Part shown: in pieces, positions 10,330 to 20,544 of the stretch
Position numbering within the stretch: the first letter of the stretch is position 1
How the letters are laid out: every line of letters begins with the position of its first letter
From: Porogramme epimiltina
Lineage: Eukaryota; Basidiomycota; Agaricomycetes; Polyporales; Polyporaceae
DNA: 28,181 nucleotides
Reading direction: 5' to 3'
Assembly (NCBI GenBank): GCA_900155495.1
Contig: FTLJ01000897.1
Coordinates: forward strand, 1 to 28,181
Translations under genes and position numbers: made by a program
Notes under the pieces: model-generated
Seen by the model: the letters and a program-made list of their open reading frames with translations, nothing else
The model's database searches: none
What the model was told of the DNA's origin: nothing

Positions 10330-11377
10330 TCATGATAGCAATGTGCAGAAGGATTCTGGTGTCGGTGAAGAAGGGCGAGCAAGGTCCCACAGAGGTTCGA
10401 AGTCAAAACCATCGGAATCACCAGTAGTCTCCGCATTTGATTCATCCAAAGCGTTGGCGCGAGAGCTGCTCATATGAGCTTCTTGTAGTTCTTGATGTGT
10501 GGGAGAGACTATTTTTACCAGAGTATACTCCTCGCACACTGCATCGATCCTACAAGGAGTCCAAGAATGTCAGGAACGGTGATGCTTATGGAAAGTATGC
10601 CTTCTGCACTTACGCTCGTTCCATTGTTAGGCAAATTAGCTTGTATCGTAGAGTACGACGGTCCACTGTCGGTTTGGTTCCATCGCGGAGGCGGCGAACA
10701 ATCTCTGGGAGCCCATGTGTGCGGGTAGAAGGTACTCTCTTTCCGCTCGCTACGAAGTCCTGCAGATAGTCGGCCACCATATCGGCCTCACAGTCGCGGA
10801 GCTCTGCTGCCGACTGAATATTCCCTGTAAGAGAAGACACTGACAGATCTGAATCTTGTATCGGGGTCAATGCTTCGTCTAAAACAATTACGTCAATGGA
10901 ACTCTCACCAGAGAGCTTTTTTTGACAAGGAGGCGACGGGGCCACCATCCGCGAAGGTGAGAGCAATCCCGACAACGTAACGCCAATGTTCACATCATGA
11001 TCTGAGGAGTAGAAGATCAGAGAACAGCTGCTAGTTTCGAGAGAAAATAGCTACCTGAGTTCCTGATTGTTCCATGCGTAGTTGAACGTGTACTCGCACT
11101 CTTCCTATGGCCGCATCTCTTCTCCATAAGAGTCGTCAAAGCATTATGAGAGCAGTCTCTGAAGCCTCGAGGTGCTGTATAAGGGCACACTGAATTGTAA
11201 GTTCTAGTAAGGAGAGCAGCATCATCCTGACTTACATGACGACGACTTGGTCTTTATCGCTCGAGGAACAGACGACTTGCGGAGTCTTGATGGGCTACTT
11301 GGTCGATAATATCGAGGGTGGTCATGTTTCGTGTCGGAAGCCGAGTTACCATTAGAAAGTTGGATCAAGAAAACCAT
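10330..11377 (-). CDS. Unrecognised multi-exon protein, 5' end probably incomplete
   Basis: Exons 11236-11377, 11055-11189, 10614-11001 and 10330-10549 splice in phase with good donors (GTAAGT, GTAGCT, GTAAGT) and introns of 46, 53 and 64 nt. From the ATG at 11375-11377 this gives 294 residues. No family is recognised. The N-terminal part is Ser/Arg/Pro-rich (PRYYRPSSPSRLRKSSVPR). The middle has a Leu/Val-rich acidic segment (SIDVIVLDEALTPIQDSDL) and a charged helical stretch (LPEIVRRLRDGTKPTVDRR). The end is acidic (DGFDFEPLWDLARPSSPTPE). The reading frame stays open upstream of the ATG to an acceptor at 11553, adding 58 Pro-rich codons (for example PPTQLAPVRTPFLQLYPPSV), so an earlier exon probably carries the real start; I could not place it. 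Nuclear or regulatory roles would be a guess. Confidence 0.6.
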
Positions 11378-12357
11378 GGTATGTAGAAGTGATTGGCATA
11401 GAGCCACGGAAGAGTGAGGTAAGAAGCCAGGGCTCGCTTGAGTTACAGATGGTGGGTATAGCTGAAGAAAAGGCGTGCGAACTGGGGCGAGCTGAGTCGG
11501 CGGACGGCAATCTCCGCTAGCCGAAGCCCAAGAAACGCGCTTTTGTTGTACGCTGATTGAAGTTCAATTGTTGCGACTTGTCAATGAGCAAAAGGGTGTC
11601 GATAGTCTTCTTCTTGATGTCTGACCACTATCGCTTTAATCATATACTAAGCACTAATGTATAGTATACTCCAAAGAACTTGCTCATAGCATATTGACCA
11701 CCGAGTCTCTCCTGTAGCCCTTAGGCGTATCAACTGCAACACTAATAGTACTACACGCGCGAAAGCATCCCGTGAGGCTGTCACCTTGACTTGCACTAAA
11801 CAAACCGGTGTTGAGTGTGAGTGCGTAGCACATCACCAGTGACGTAAGCAACGCGCTTCTTAGGCGTTGTTTGCGCATGATTGGCAACAGCCACTAAAAA
11901 TAATACAACCAAATTCTTTCACATCATTTACTCGGGGAAAGCGAGACTACCGCAGGTTACAATCCCATGGTCGTTCTCGACAGGTTCTACAGTTATAGTA
12001 GTACAACCTATGTGCGCGGAGTATGCGCAAATGATGCCGCGTTGCTGTATTCTGAACATGTGGGTATTTGTGTAAGTCACGATTAAAGCCTGTCTACTCC
12101 TCGAAAGAGTTTCAACACTAATGATCTACGGATGGTGACCACTCGGCGCACCTGCGGCTACCGCAGTCCGTCCGAGTTCTTCTCATATATAGCGTCTGCG
12201 ACTCCTAACTTTGACCCCCATCCAGCTACCCCCACTGCAGTCTCCCCGCCTCTCTTTCACAATTCGCCGGTATGTCTTGAGACATCTCCTCGCCTTCTGC
12301 GGAATATCTCACAATTCGGAACCACCCACCATCGTTGACCATAGCTGCATCGTACAC
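11378..12357. other. Spacer with possible 5' extension of the minus gene
   Basis: Positions 11378-11552 are probably coding sequence of the minus-strand gene. A minus frame at 11684-11887 begins MPIMRKQRLR and has a hydrophobic stretch, but it could not be joined in phase. The right part contains the promoter of the BTB gene at 12358, with TATATA at 12186-12191 (167 nt upstream of the start). Nothing else is supported. Confidence 0.45.
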
Positions 12358-13483
12358 ATGAACACCAGTACCTCTTCCGCTCCTCAAAGTGATGGCCTAG
12401 TGAAGGACGACGAATTCTGGTTCGATGACGGAAACATCATCCTCATCTCCAATAACGGTGTGGCGTTCCGTGTCTACAGAGGCTTCCTGGCACGTATCTC
12501 CTCCGTCTTCCACGACATGTTCGCGATCTCTCAACCCGATGATGCGGAAGTCATGGATGGATGTGTTGTAGTCCGCCTTCAGGATTCCTCCCATGATCTT
12601 CGCGCTTTCATCGAGTTCGTCATGAACATCCCACCGCGGTGAGTGCATCATGATTCCGCGGCCCGTATTGCCCGGAAGAGTGGATGTCACGAGCTTATAC
12701 AGTTTCATTAGGGTAATAATGGAGCGCGCCCCCCTCTCATTCCAATCCATCGCTGGCATCATCCGCTGTGCACACAAGTACCAGGCCGATGACATAGTGC
12801 ACTTTGCAGGTCTCCGCCTGCTAGAAGCATTCGAACCTCCAGACTTATTCTCTGCCTACCGGCTGTCCGAGCCCATTTCATGGGATGAGCTATGGACAAT
12901 GTGGAAGACGTCACGTGGATTCCCGGACTTGGAACTCCTCGACGCACCGGAAGCGGTTTCCCTTCTTCGACTCATATCCACCGACGGAATGGAGCAAATA
13001 TCGTGGGCGTTGTATCTGTGCATCCTGTGCGGCCTGGAGCAACTTCTCATGGGAGTAGAGCGCAAAGACAGAGCCCCCGCGCGGCTCTCGAACGAAGACC
13101 ACGCACTTTGCACGCAGGTTTTGCTCACTCTTTCCCGGGAATGCTATCGAGGCGTCCAACTGATATTCAAAAAAATGTTACAATCGTTACCGGACGAGGG
13201 GTCATCTCAACCACAGTTTCACTGGAGCTGTCAGAGTGCTGATAGTTGTAGGGAAGCAATCACCCAGATGGCCCTGAAGCAAGCCACGGAGGATATATCT
13301 TATACCTTGTTTGACCTCTTTATCCATATCGACTGTAGGAGCTCTGTTTCCGAAGCTTACGAGACGAACCATGAATCATTGTGCGCTACATGTTCCGAAC
13401 GTTTGAACTCCTGTTCCGACGAAGTGTATGCAGATCTTCTGGGCGACCTGCCATCATACTTTTCACGACTCAATCTTTCCTAA
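12358..13483 (+). CDS. BTB/POZ domain protein, paralogue A of the inverted pair
   Basis: Two exons, 12358-12638 and 12712-13483, with a 73-nt intron (GTGAGT...TTAG), give 350 residues. The BTB domain is at about residues 17-95: DDEFWFDDGNIILISNNGVA, FRVYRGFLARISSVFHDMF, then DLRAFIEFVM. It continues across the intron into FQSIAGIIRCAHKYQADDIV. A second conserved block near the C-terminus reads QATEDISYTLFDLFIHI, followed by CATCSERLNSC (residues 318-328, a C-x2-C-x6-C motif). The acceptor at 12711 was preferred over an earlier CAG because it gives exactly the spacing seen in the minus-strand paralogue at 19349-20544, whose exon 1 is also 281 nt. BTB proteins commonly dimerise and bind Cul3 ligases; target unknown. 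Confidence 0.88.
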
Positions 13484-14110
13484 GCTCTGTCACGTTGAAC
13501 CTGTTTTCCCATAGTTCGTTTCAACACACCCTACGTAGAAGCCTCCTGGATATGCTACTTCCGTTCCGCAAATATATGTCCTTGTAAATGCTGCACTGCA
13601 AGAAAAAGGCACCAGTAGCCACTAGATGTACCCTTGCCCGAAAATTCCAAGAATACCTTCAAAGCTTTTATGGTAACGTAGGGATATCCTCCTCTATACA
13701 TCTTAGGTTCAAAAACAATCGAATTTGACCGCGGCGATTTTGTTGTGATTGTGTCGTGGCGAGGGTGAGGGATAATAGATGTCATAGCAGGAGGGCATGG
13801 TACTGGATGACGAGCGACGCGAGCGAGGGGGGCACAGCAAACAGCTAGAGCAAGGATGTTGGAATAGGGGATGAGGGATGGGGAGGGAAACGGGGCCAAA
13901 AATACACTATCTACAGATACAGAGGCAACGACACCAGGCAACGTAGGTACACATATCGGCGAGGGGACAGGAAACAAGATCATCGAGCGGTCGTCAGTCA
14001 TGATCATGAAAGGTCATCACGGTCCGTTTCGTTGTCCGTCGGGACCGAGCCAGCAGGGAGCGCAACGCGCAGCGCCATAGGCACGCGCCGCCCGACCCAC
14101 ACCTCGGGCC
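13484..14110. other. Convergent spacer, no gene seen
   Basis: This spacer lies between the stop codons of converging genes. A 150-codon minus-strand frame (13555-14007) is open but Pro/Val/Ser-rich with no domain and lies just downstream of the next minus gene, so it is more likely 3' untranslated sequence. I see no RNA gene or repeat. Confidence 0.5.
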
Positions 14111-15021
14111 TCACCCGCGCCGCAGTGCGAGCAACCTCGCCGAAGCACGCTGCCGCTCCAGCATTCGCTCCGCCGCCTTTCCGTAGTCCATTACACGCCA
14201 CGGCATCCGCTTCTGTGCGCCCCACTTCGTCCTGCGCGCCACCGTCCCGACCACGGGCGGTTCTCCTGGGACGCGTGCAAACGCAGCAAGCGACGTACTC
14301 GGGGTGGCGAGGCTGGCCTGCGCATCGAAGAGGAACTCGATCGTGCGCTCATCGAGCGCGTCAAGTACTGGGTCTTCAACGCCCAGGCCTGCGACATGCC
14401 GGAGGAGACGGGCCTTGGAGAGGCTGAGGCGGAGTGAGGGTGATACGCGCCTATTGCCGTGAGCGCGGCCGCTGAGGCTCCGCGAAACCGGACGAGTTTT
14501 GGTAGAAGATGCCTGAGGAGGATGCCGCGCTTGGAAATACAGGGAGGGTGCATCGTCGTCGTCGTCCAGATCCACGCTGGAAGCGAATTCTAGAGATAGG
14601 TACTCGAGGTCGATATCCACTGCTGCCGGAGCCACGTTGGCCCGATGGGGAGAGAGCGGAGAAGGGCCCGGAGGCATCCAGCCGCGCGGGTGGCTTGAGG
14701 CTTCATTGGCTTTCGCCTCAGGCGAAGCACAGGGGTAGAGGGGCAAGCTGCTAGGAAGGGAGCTTGACGTAGCTGTTGTCTGCTCGTCGATCTGCATAGC
14801 CAAGTCTCCTTCCTCATCAACGCTGGAGTGGGACGGCGCATCGGAATGAGGGTCCGAGTCCGATGGCGAAGACCACTGTTCGACGTTCGGCAGAGAGAAC
14901 GGGTTCACCTCGTCCTCGAAGACGTCTACGATGATAGCAGTGAGCACGAGGACGAGCCACGAAAGAAGAAGCACTTACAGTCTTCTGTCCAATCTTCCAT
15001 AGCCGGCGACGCACACGCCAT
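14111..15021 (-). CDS. Unrecognised acidic/Ser-rich protein
   Basis: Exon 1 is 14979-15021 and exon 2 is 14111-14925, with a 53-nt intron (GTAAGT...CGTAG), encoding 285 residues. The N-terminus is acidic and aromatic (MEDWTED, FEDEVNPFSLPNVEQW). The middle is Ser/Pro-rich and likely disordered, with a DLDDDDD run. The C-terminal third is more structured and basic: RRVSPSLRLSLSKARLLRHV, then ERTIEFLFDAQASLA and a terminal Arg-rich helix (ERMLERQRASARLLALRR). No known domain is recognised. The intron makes the start (ATG on 15019-15021) clear because the short first exon joins in phase; an AT-rich TATA-like sequence lies about 80 nt upstream (15101-15107). GC-rich codon use leaves overlapping frames open on the other strand, which I treat as shadows. 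Confidence 0.65.
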
Positions 15022-15269
15022 TTTCGCGTGTTTAGGTCGCGGCAGCGGCGCGATTGGGCGATCTGGTCAGGATGAGATCGTGAGCATGTATTTCAGCCAG
15101 TATTTATGTGAAGATGCGAACCAGAAGGCGTGGGGTTTCTGTTTTCGTCGTGTTGGTGGCGCGACAAGACTAATTTTTGAGTGGTTGGAGGTCGTCGGGC
15201 CATGAAGCCACTCTTGTGTGTGCGTAGCGATGCTGGAAGGTGAAAAAAGTCAAAATATTGTACATAAAC

Positions 15270-15491
15270 TTAGAGAAAGTTGCAAGTCTCACGCTTCAGA
15301 GTGATCATGGCATTGCTCGCCGCACTACCGTGGGGTTCGAGCGCGCCAAACAAGGTGTAGTAGTCGCCCAAGCCAGCGAGGTCGGCGTCCCGGACAGCAT
15401 ATGAGCCGGACGATGCGCCATACTGGAGCATGTTCTGGGAGAATGAGACGGCGAGCGCCGCAGAGAATGTGCCCATCGTAGCGGTGGTCAT
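15270..15491 (-). CDS. Small hydrophobic ORF, unknown
   Basis: A 73-codon uninterrupted frame from the ATG at 15489-15491 to TAA. Codon choice is GC-rich at third positions, like the confident exons nearby. The N-terminus MTTATMGTFSAALAVSF could be a weak signal or membrane segment; Gly/Ala/Ser and Tyr follow (MLQYGASSGSYAV, GLGDYYTLFGALEPHG). A GTGAG donor-like sequence close to the stop means the real 3' end could be spliced. No homologue is recognised. It could be a genuine small protein or the last exon of a longer gene. Confidence 0.4.
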   Translation of the reverse strand: MTTATMGTFSAALAVSFSQNMLQYGASSGSYAVRDADLAGLGDYYTLFGALEPHGSAASNAMITLKRETCNFL

Positions 15492-16990
15492 GATGAAGAA
15501 ACGTCGTATAGTCGTGGTGGTCGTGTGTCCTATGCTGATGGCAGTGGTTAGGGCGGGAAAATTTTACGTGGCCGCCGGGACCGCCAAGAAAGAGGGAAGA
15601 TGGAGAGGAAAGAGGAGAGGAGCGGCGAGTCTCGCGCACTTGTCGCGCGAGGGGTCGTTAAGTACCCGTTGATGAGAAAGAAAGCGGGCGAAGAGGGGTG
15701 GACGCAGACGCCGGGGCCGCCACAACCCGTGTATTGCACGCGTGGATCACGTGACAAACGCGTCGCGTGGGAGCCGCGCCACTTCTCATTGGCGCTTTGA
15801 GTTCCCGGTGCAGCCACTGCCAGGAGCTTTCACATTGCTATTGTTCAATACACCAAGGTTTACGGGACACAATTCGTTACGCCCTCTGTCACTACGCTAC
15901 TGTCCAATTGTTTTCCCCTTTCCTAACGACCTCTTTCACGAGCCTCTTGTCATCTCCAATGAGGCGCACACGTGTTGAGGAAACCCGCTGAGTCCCTGAC
16001 CTACATAGCACGCGTCGTGAACGAATTGGGTAGCTCAAGTACCATATCGTCGCATCGGGTGTCGCTTATGATCTTTCTGCCATGAGGGCGTAGCAGGAGG
16101 AAGGTCGCATCCAACCACTTCCCAAACGATCGATTTCAAAGTTGTTTCGATATGCGACGTAATGAAGCTACGAGGAATAGTAAACTGAAATGAACCCGTT
16201 GACCCTGTGGGTGGAGCACTCCAGGTGCCGCAAACACAGAAAGCGCTCCAATACGTCGGCCGTCCCCAGCTGATCATGACTGCCACACTGCCTGTCTTAA
16301 GCCGAAGCTGATAAGCTAGCCCCGAAGAGCCTATGCTCAGAACTGATACTTCGGAACGTTTGCGGGGCTTGAGAGGTGCAAGTGTGTGCCATTCTGGGGA
16401 TGTGAGGAGCAGGTGCTAAAGAGGCCAGTAGGGTAGCGAATTGCTCATAAGTGTGGGCTCACAAGTTCGCGTATGAAGGGAAGAATGAAAGCGACACGGT
16501 GAATGGAGACCCGTTCGGCCGATATTATCGATAGCTGTTCAATGGTATCGCGGCATCAGAGGCGGTGAGGAGCGTAAAGCGCGGGGGGGAGGATACTTAG
16601 AGAGAAGAAGTTTCAGGGAAGATAGAGGTACTAGCCTCTATACTATAAGTGGAGCCTGAGGTCGTCAACATTTCAGTGCACGGCGACAACGATTATGCTG
16701 ATGCTAAAGCCGGTCTAGAGGCGTATCAACCGCACTTAGGCACAGGATTACGCGTCATTGTGGGTTTGCCTGTCGATGACGACGTTTCTCGGGAGGTGGA
16801 GGGGGCGAGGCACAGATCTGCACGGCTGAGTCCCAACGGTCACGGTGGATCCCACCGCCAGGAATCGGATGACGTCAACGAACACGGGCGTCTAACGCGG
16901 TCGACCCAACGATGCGCACAACCGTTCATAAACCCGCCCCTCACCCCCACTTCCCTACTCCACTTCCTACTACGCCCTTCCTCTGTCGCC
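15492..16990. other. Divergent spacer, 1.5 kb, upstream of the Slm1-like gene
   Basis: No supported coding exon. A minus-strand frame at 16035-16286 (beginning MAVMISWGRPTYW) has partly coding-like composition but no splice partner. The right end forms the promoter of the gene at 16991 and contains a CRE palindrome at 16870-16877 and a C-rich/CT-rich leader. Confidence 0.5.
16870..16877. promoter_or_regulatory. CRE palindrome upstream of the Slm1-like gene
   Basis: TGACGTCA, the perfect 8-bp CRE/ATF bZIP site, lies 114 nt upstream of the ATG at 16991. Its position in a proximal promoter supports function, but there is no direct evidence. Confidence 0.4.
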
Positions 16991-19140
16991 ATGATGGACG
17001 AAACAGTATCCATATCTCGCGCGACCTCCGTCTCTCGAGCCAGCCGCCGCGGTTCAACCGTCTCCCGCAGCCAGTCCCTCATCAAGAAGAACATCGCCCC
17101 TCACGACCTCCGCCCCTCCGACATCCTCATCGAACGCTTCACGGCGTGGAAGGCCATAGTCAAGCAGCTCATAGCGTACTTTGAAGGCATCGCGGACATT
17201 GAGAACAATGTCGCGCGCGAGATGACCAAGCTCGGCGCGGTCATCCAGGTGCCTTTCCGAGCGGGAAACCAGTTTTTGGGAGAGGGTGGCCTCCAGGTGA
17301 GTTCACTGGTCTGGCTTTCGGTATACAATAAGAGTCCAGTGAGCGCGGTGAGGGAACACATGCATTGGGAAAGCATATGAGCCATCAGCAGGCCGGTTTG
17401 GTCGTAGCGAGGCTGGTTCAAGTGCAGCGGTACTCTCATCCTCAGGGGTCCGGCGCTGGCGCCATTGGCGCACCTCCTTCGCGTGCCCATCATCTCAACA
17501 ACTTACTTTTTAGGACATATTCTATGGCATACGCGATAAGACGCGTGCTATAGCCGACCAACACGCTAATCTCGGACGGACGGTGGATGGATCTATTGTG
17601 CAACACCTGCAGAAGTTGAGGGCGGAGATTAAGGCGCATATCAAGGTGAGTAGTAAGCCCTTCCTTGTTTGCGCGACCTCAACGCGTCCGAAGAATATCC
17701 AAAACGATACGGGCAAACTCGCCACCGCGGTAGCAAAGGAGAGAGAGCTTTCTGCGAAGTTCATCGGCGACCTTGGCACCAACATCTCCATTCTCAAGAA
17801 CACTCCTCTCAACGTCACCGCGAAGACGGACCCTTATGTCGCGAACCAGGCAGTCGCTCGTCAGCTCGTGAAGCAGGTCCACACAGAGAACGCGCTGCAG
17901 AAGTCGTTGCTCCTCACCCAGGCGTCCTCCGCCATGTTCGAGGCCTCCCTCATCCAAGCCCTTCAGTCCGCATGGGCCACGTTTGCGGAGTGGAGGACAC
18001 GGATGGACACAGCCGTCGGTGAGATATGGGGCAATCTCCAGCGCGACATGTCCGCCCTCCCTCCAGACCGCGAGTGGATCTCCTTCGCCGCGCGCGAGGA
18101 CCACCTCGTCGACCCCGAGACGCCCCTCCGCGATCCTCAAGTGATCAACTACCCGAGCAAGGACGACCCGAGCGTCATCCCCGTCCACATCGGCCTTCTG
18201 GAGCGGAAGAAGCGGTACACGCGCACGTATCGCGAGGCCTACTACGTCCTCACGCCCGCCGGGTTCCTGCATGAGTTCAGCTCCTCAGATCCCGCGCAGT
18301 CCGACCGCCCCCAGTTCTCCCTCTTCCTCCCCATGTGCACGCTCGGCCCGCCCTCGTCGTCGGGCTCGAAGAGCCACAAGTTCCACATCGAGGAGCGCAA
18401 GGACGGCATGGGCACCACGCGCGCGGGCGCCTCTCTGCGCAACCTGCGTGACTCGCTGACGCGGCGGGGGAGCGCGGGGAGCGGGCGCGCATGGTCGTTC
18501 CGCGCGCGCTCGCGCGACGACATGATGGAGTGGTGGAACGACGTGCGGATGCTCTGCGCGCGCTACCTCGTCGCGAGCGAGCAGATGGAGCGGTCCGGGC
18601 CAGTTGCGGCGGCGGTGCGCGCGGCGGGGTACACGTCGGAGGAGGACGGGGAGGGCGAGACGGAGGACGAGGGGTCGAGCGTCGAGGAGGAGGCGCAGGA
18701 GGCGGAGGAGGATGACGACGCGGTGTTCGTCGAGGCGCGCGACGGCGCCGCGACGGGAGACGAGGACGAAGCGGGCCCACCCGAGTACTCGCGCTCGAAC
18801 CACGGGCACGGGGCGCGGGCGGCGGACGCGATGGAGTACGGCGCGAACGGGTACCCTGTAAGAGGCCGGACTGGCTTCCCTGCTACGCGCCGCGTCGTTC
18901 CGGCGGGCGGCGCGGTGTGAGCGGTATGCAGACGCGTCATGCTAACGAGCCTGTCTCTGCCCGCAGGTCGACAAGAAGCCGGGGGTGGATGGCGCGGGGG
19001 TCTCGCGCCGACCGAGCAAGCGCCAGCAGGAGAAGGCGCCCGAGGGCCGACCCCCCAGAGAGTCGAAGGAGGAAGAGGTGGCTCAAGAGGCTGAGAGCGA
19101 GCCGGCGCAGGGGGAGAGTCGGTTCCGAGAAGAGTTGTGA
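16991..19140 (+). CDS. Slm1/Slm2-like protein: F-BAR-like region plus PH domain
   Basis: Exons 16991-17296, 17514-17645, 17694-18857 and 18967-19140 encode 591 residues. The start is an ATG-ATG pair in a good context (GTCGCCATGATGG). Residues ~10-35 are Ser/Arg-rich (SRASRRGSTVSRSQSL), resembling phosphorylated N-termini. The BAR-like helical region (about 40-260) has ERFTAWKAIVKQLIAYFEGI, FRAGNQFLGEGGLQ, DIFYGIRDKTRAIADQHANL and ANQAVARQLVKQV. The PH domain (about 308-437) begins VHIGLLERKKRYTRTYREAY and ends with the typical Trp segment DDMMEWWNDV. An acidic tail follows. In yeast, Slm proteins bind PI(4,5)P2 at the plasma membrane and relay TORC2 signals in actin and sphingolipid control; that role is inferred. 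Without the last splice the frame would stop at 18920. Intron 1 is unusually long (217 nt) and intron 2 (48 nt) is in frame. Confidence 0.9.
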
Positions 19141-19348
19141 TCGATGTCCATGTCACCCTGGTAGCTATCCTTTCTACAGTGTTCAGTATAGCGGTGTTGT
19201 TCCTTTCGAATCCTCAGACGATCTCGCTGCACAACACGCGTTCCGTCGCCAATCTTTTGACGAGCAACGCTCGTCTCAAGGCCGACCCACATTCGCATTG
19301 GAGAGTTGCTTAGAGATTATCCGATGGTACAGTGTGTAAACTAAACAT

Positions 19349-20544
19349 TCACCATAAGTCAACATCCCTATCGCGACCGTTGTCAACAACCGAGAACGAG
19401 AGTGGGGGTGCGATCGGGGGGGCAGGCAGCGAAAAATAGGAGGGCAGCTCGCGCAGGAGCTCAGCAGTCACCTCCGAGAAGCAGGCGTGCAGCCGGGTTT
19501 GACAGATGGAGCACAGCTGTCCACAGCACTCCGTGTAAGCCTTGGAAACCGAGCTCCTCTGTCCTACGTGAATGAACAGGTCGAACAGCGTGTACGAAAT
19601 CTTCTCCGTCGCCTGCTTTCGAGCCATTTGCGTAACTGCCTCTTTACATTGTCCTGGAGGATTCTTGCACACCGCGGACCCAAACGAGAACGGGCTCGTA
19701 CCAGGCAAGGACTCGAGCAACTTGGTAAGTACCAGCTGAACGCCACGATAGCAATCCCGAGTAAGCCCGAGTGACGCTTTCATGCAGAGCACGTAATCGT
19801 CGCTGGAGAGTCGCGCAGTGATTTCGCCGTCGCTTCGTGTAGCCTCCATGAGCGCTTCAGGCCCACATAGGACACATAGGTATAACGCCCATGTCAACGG
19901 CAGGACGGTGGGCTCTGCGTCTGTGTGGATGAGCCGGAGGAGTGACACTGCTTCAATGGCGTCGTGAAGTTCCATATCAGGGAACGCGTGCCCGTCAGCC
20001 TTCCACCGCGCCCACACTTGCTTCCAGCTCTGAGGGGCAAGCAAAAGAGGGTTGAACTGAGGCATCCGAAACGCCTGGCGCAAACGGAGACCCGCATAGT
20101 GTGCCACATTCTCCGCTTGATACTTGTGGGCGCATCGAATGATCCCCGCGATCGTCTTGAAGGAGACAGGGAAGCGCTCGAGCAGCGCGCTAGGAAGAGA
20201 CTGCATTAGCTTCTTCCTTCGTGCTTCGCGCCACTGACCACAGGCTGAGTTAGAGCCACTCACTGAGGCGGCATGCCCATGACGATCTTGAGAAATGCAC
20301 GCAGGTCTTGCGGATGATCCTGAAGGCGCACGACAGCACAGCCTTCCATCTTCTCCACATCGTTGGGTTGAGCCATGGAGAACATGTCTTGGAAGACGGG
20401 GGAGATTCGAGCGAGGAGGCCTTTATAAACGCGGAACGCCACAGCGTTGTTTGCGATGAGGACGATGTTTCCGTCATCGAGCCAGTAGTGGTCATCCTTT
20501 TTCGGAACGCGGCCTTGAGGAGTAGGAGAAGCTTTGTTATCCAT
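19349..20544 (-). CDS. BTB/POZ domain protein, paralogue B of the inverted pair
   Basis: Exon 1 is 20264-20544 (281 nt) and exon 2 is 19349-20189, with a 74-nt intron (GTGAGT...CCTAG), giving 373 residues. The start at 20544 (MDNKASP) was chosen over one nine codons upstream because it gives the same 26-residue leader as paralogue A. The BTB domain spans about 17-95: DDHYWLDDGNIVLIANNAVA, FRVYKGLLARISPVFQDMF, DLRAFLKIVM. Then come FKTIAGIIRCAHKYQAENV and the C-terminal QATEKISYTLFDLFIHV. The C-x2-C-x6-C motif is at residues 320-330 (CSICQTRLHAC). A Pro-rich 23-residue tail extends beyond the end of paralogue A. It converges on the Slm1-like gene, 208 bp apart. The acceptor at 20190 is chosen by phase; an earlier CAG would break the frame. 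Confidence 0.88.

Noticed and set aside
12650..12711. ATG at 12650 as an independent start for the BTB C-terminal part
   Set aside because: It falls inside the intron; the spliced model restores a complete BTB domain and matches the paralogue exactly.
13555..14007. 150-codon minus-strand frame
   Set aside because: No domain, biased composition, and it lies immediately downstream of a minus-strand gene, so it is probably untranslated sequence.
18277..19156. Long minus-strand open frames (about 170-200 codons) opposite the Slm1-like exon 3
   Set aside because: They arise from the GC-rich third positions of the real exon; their translations are Arg/Pro/Ala-rich with no domain.
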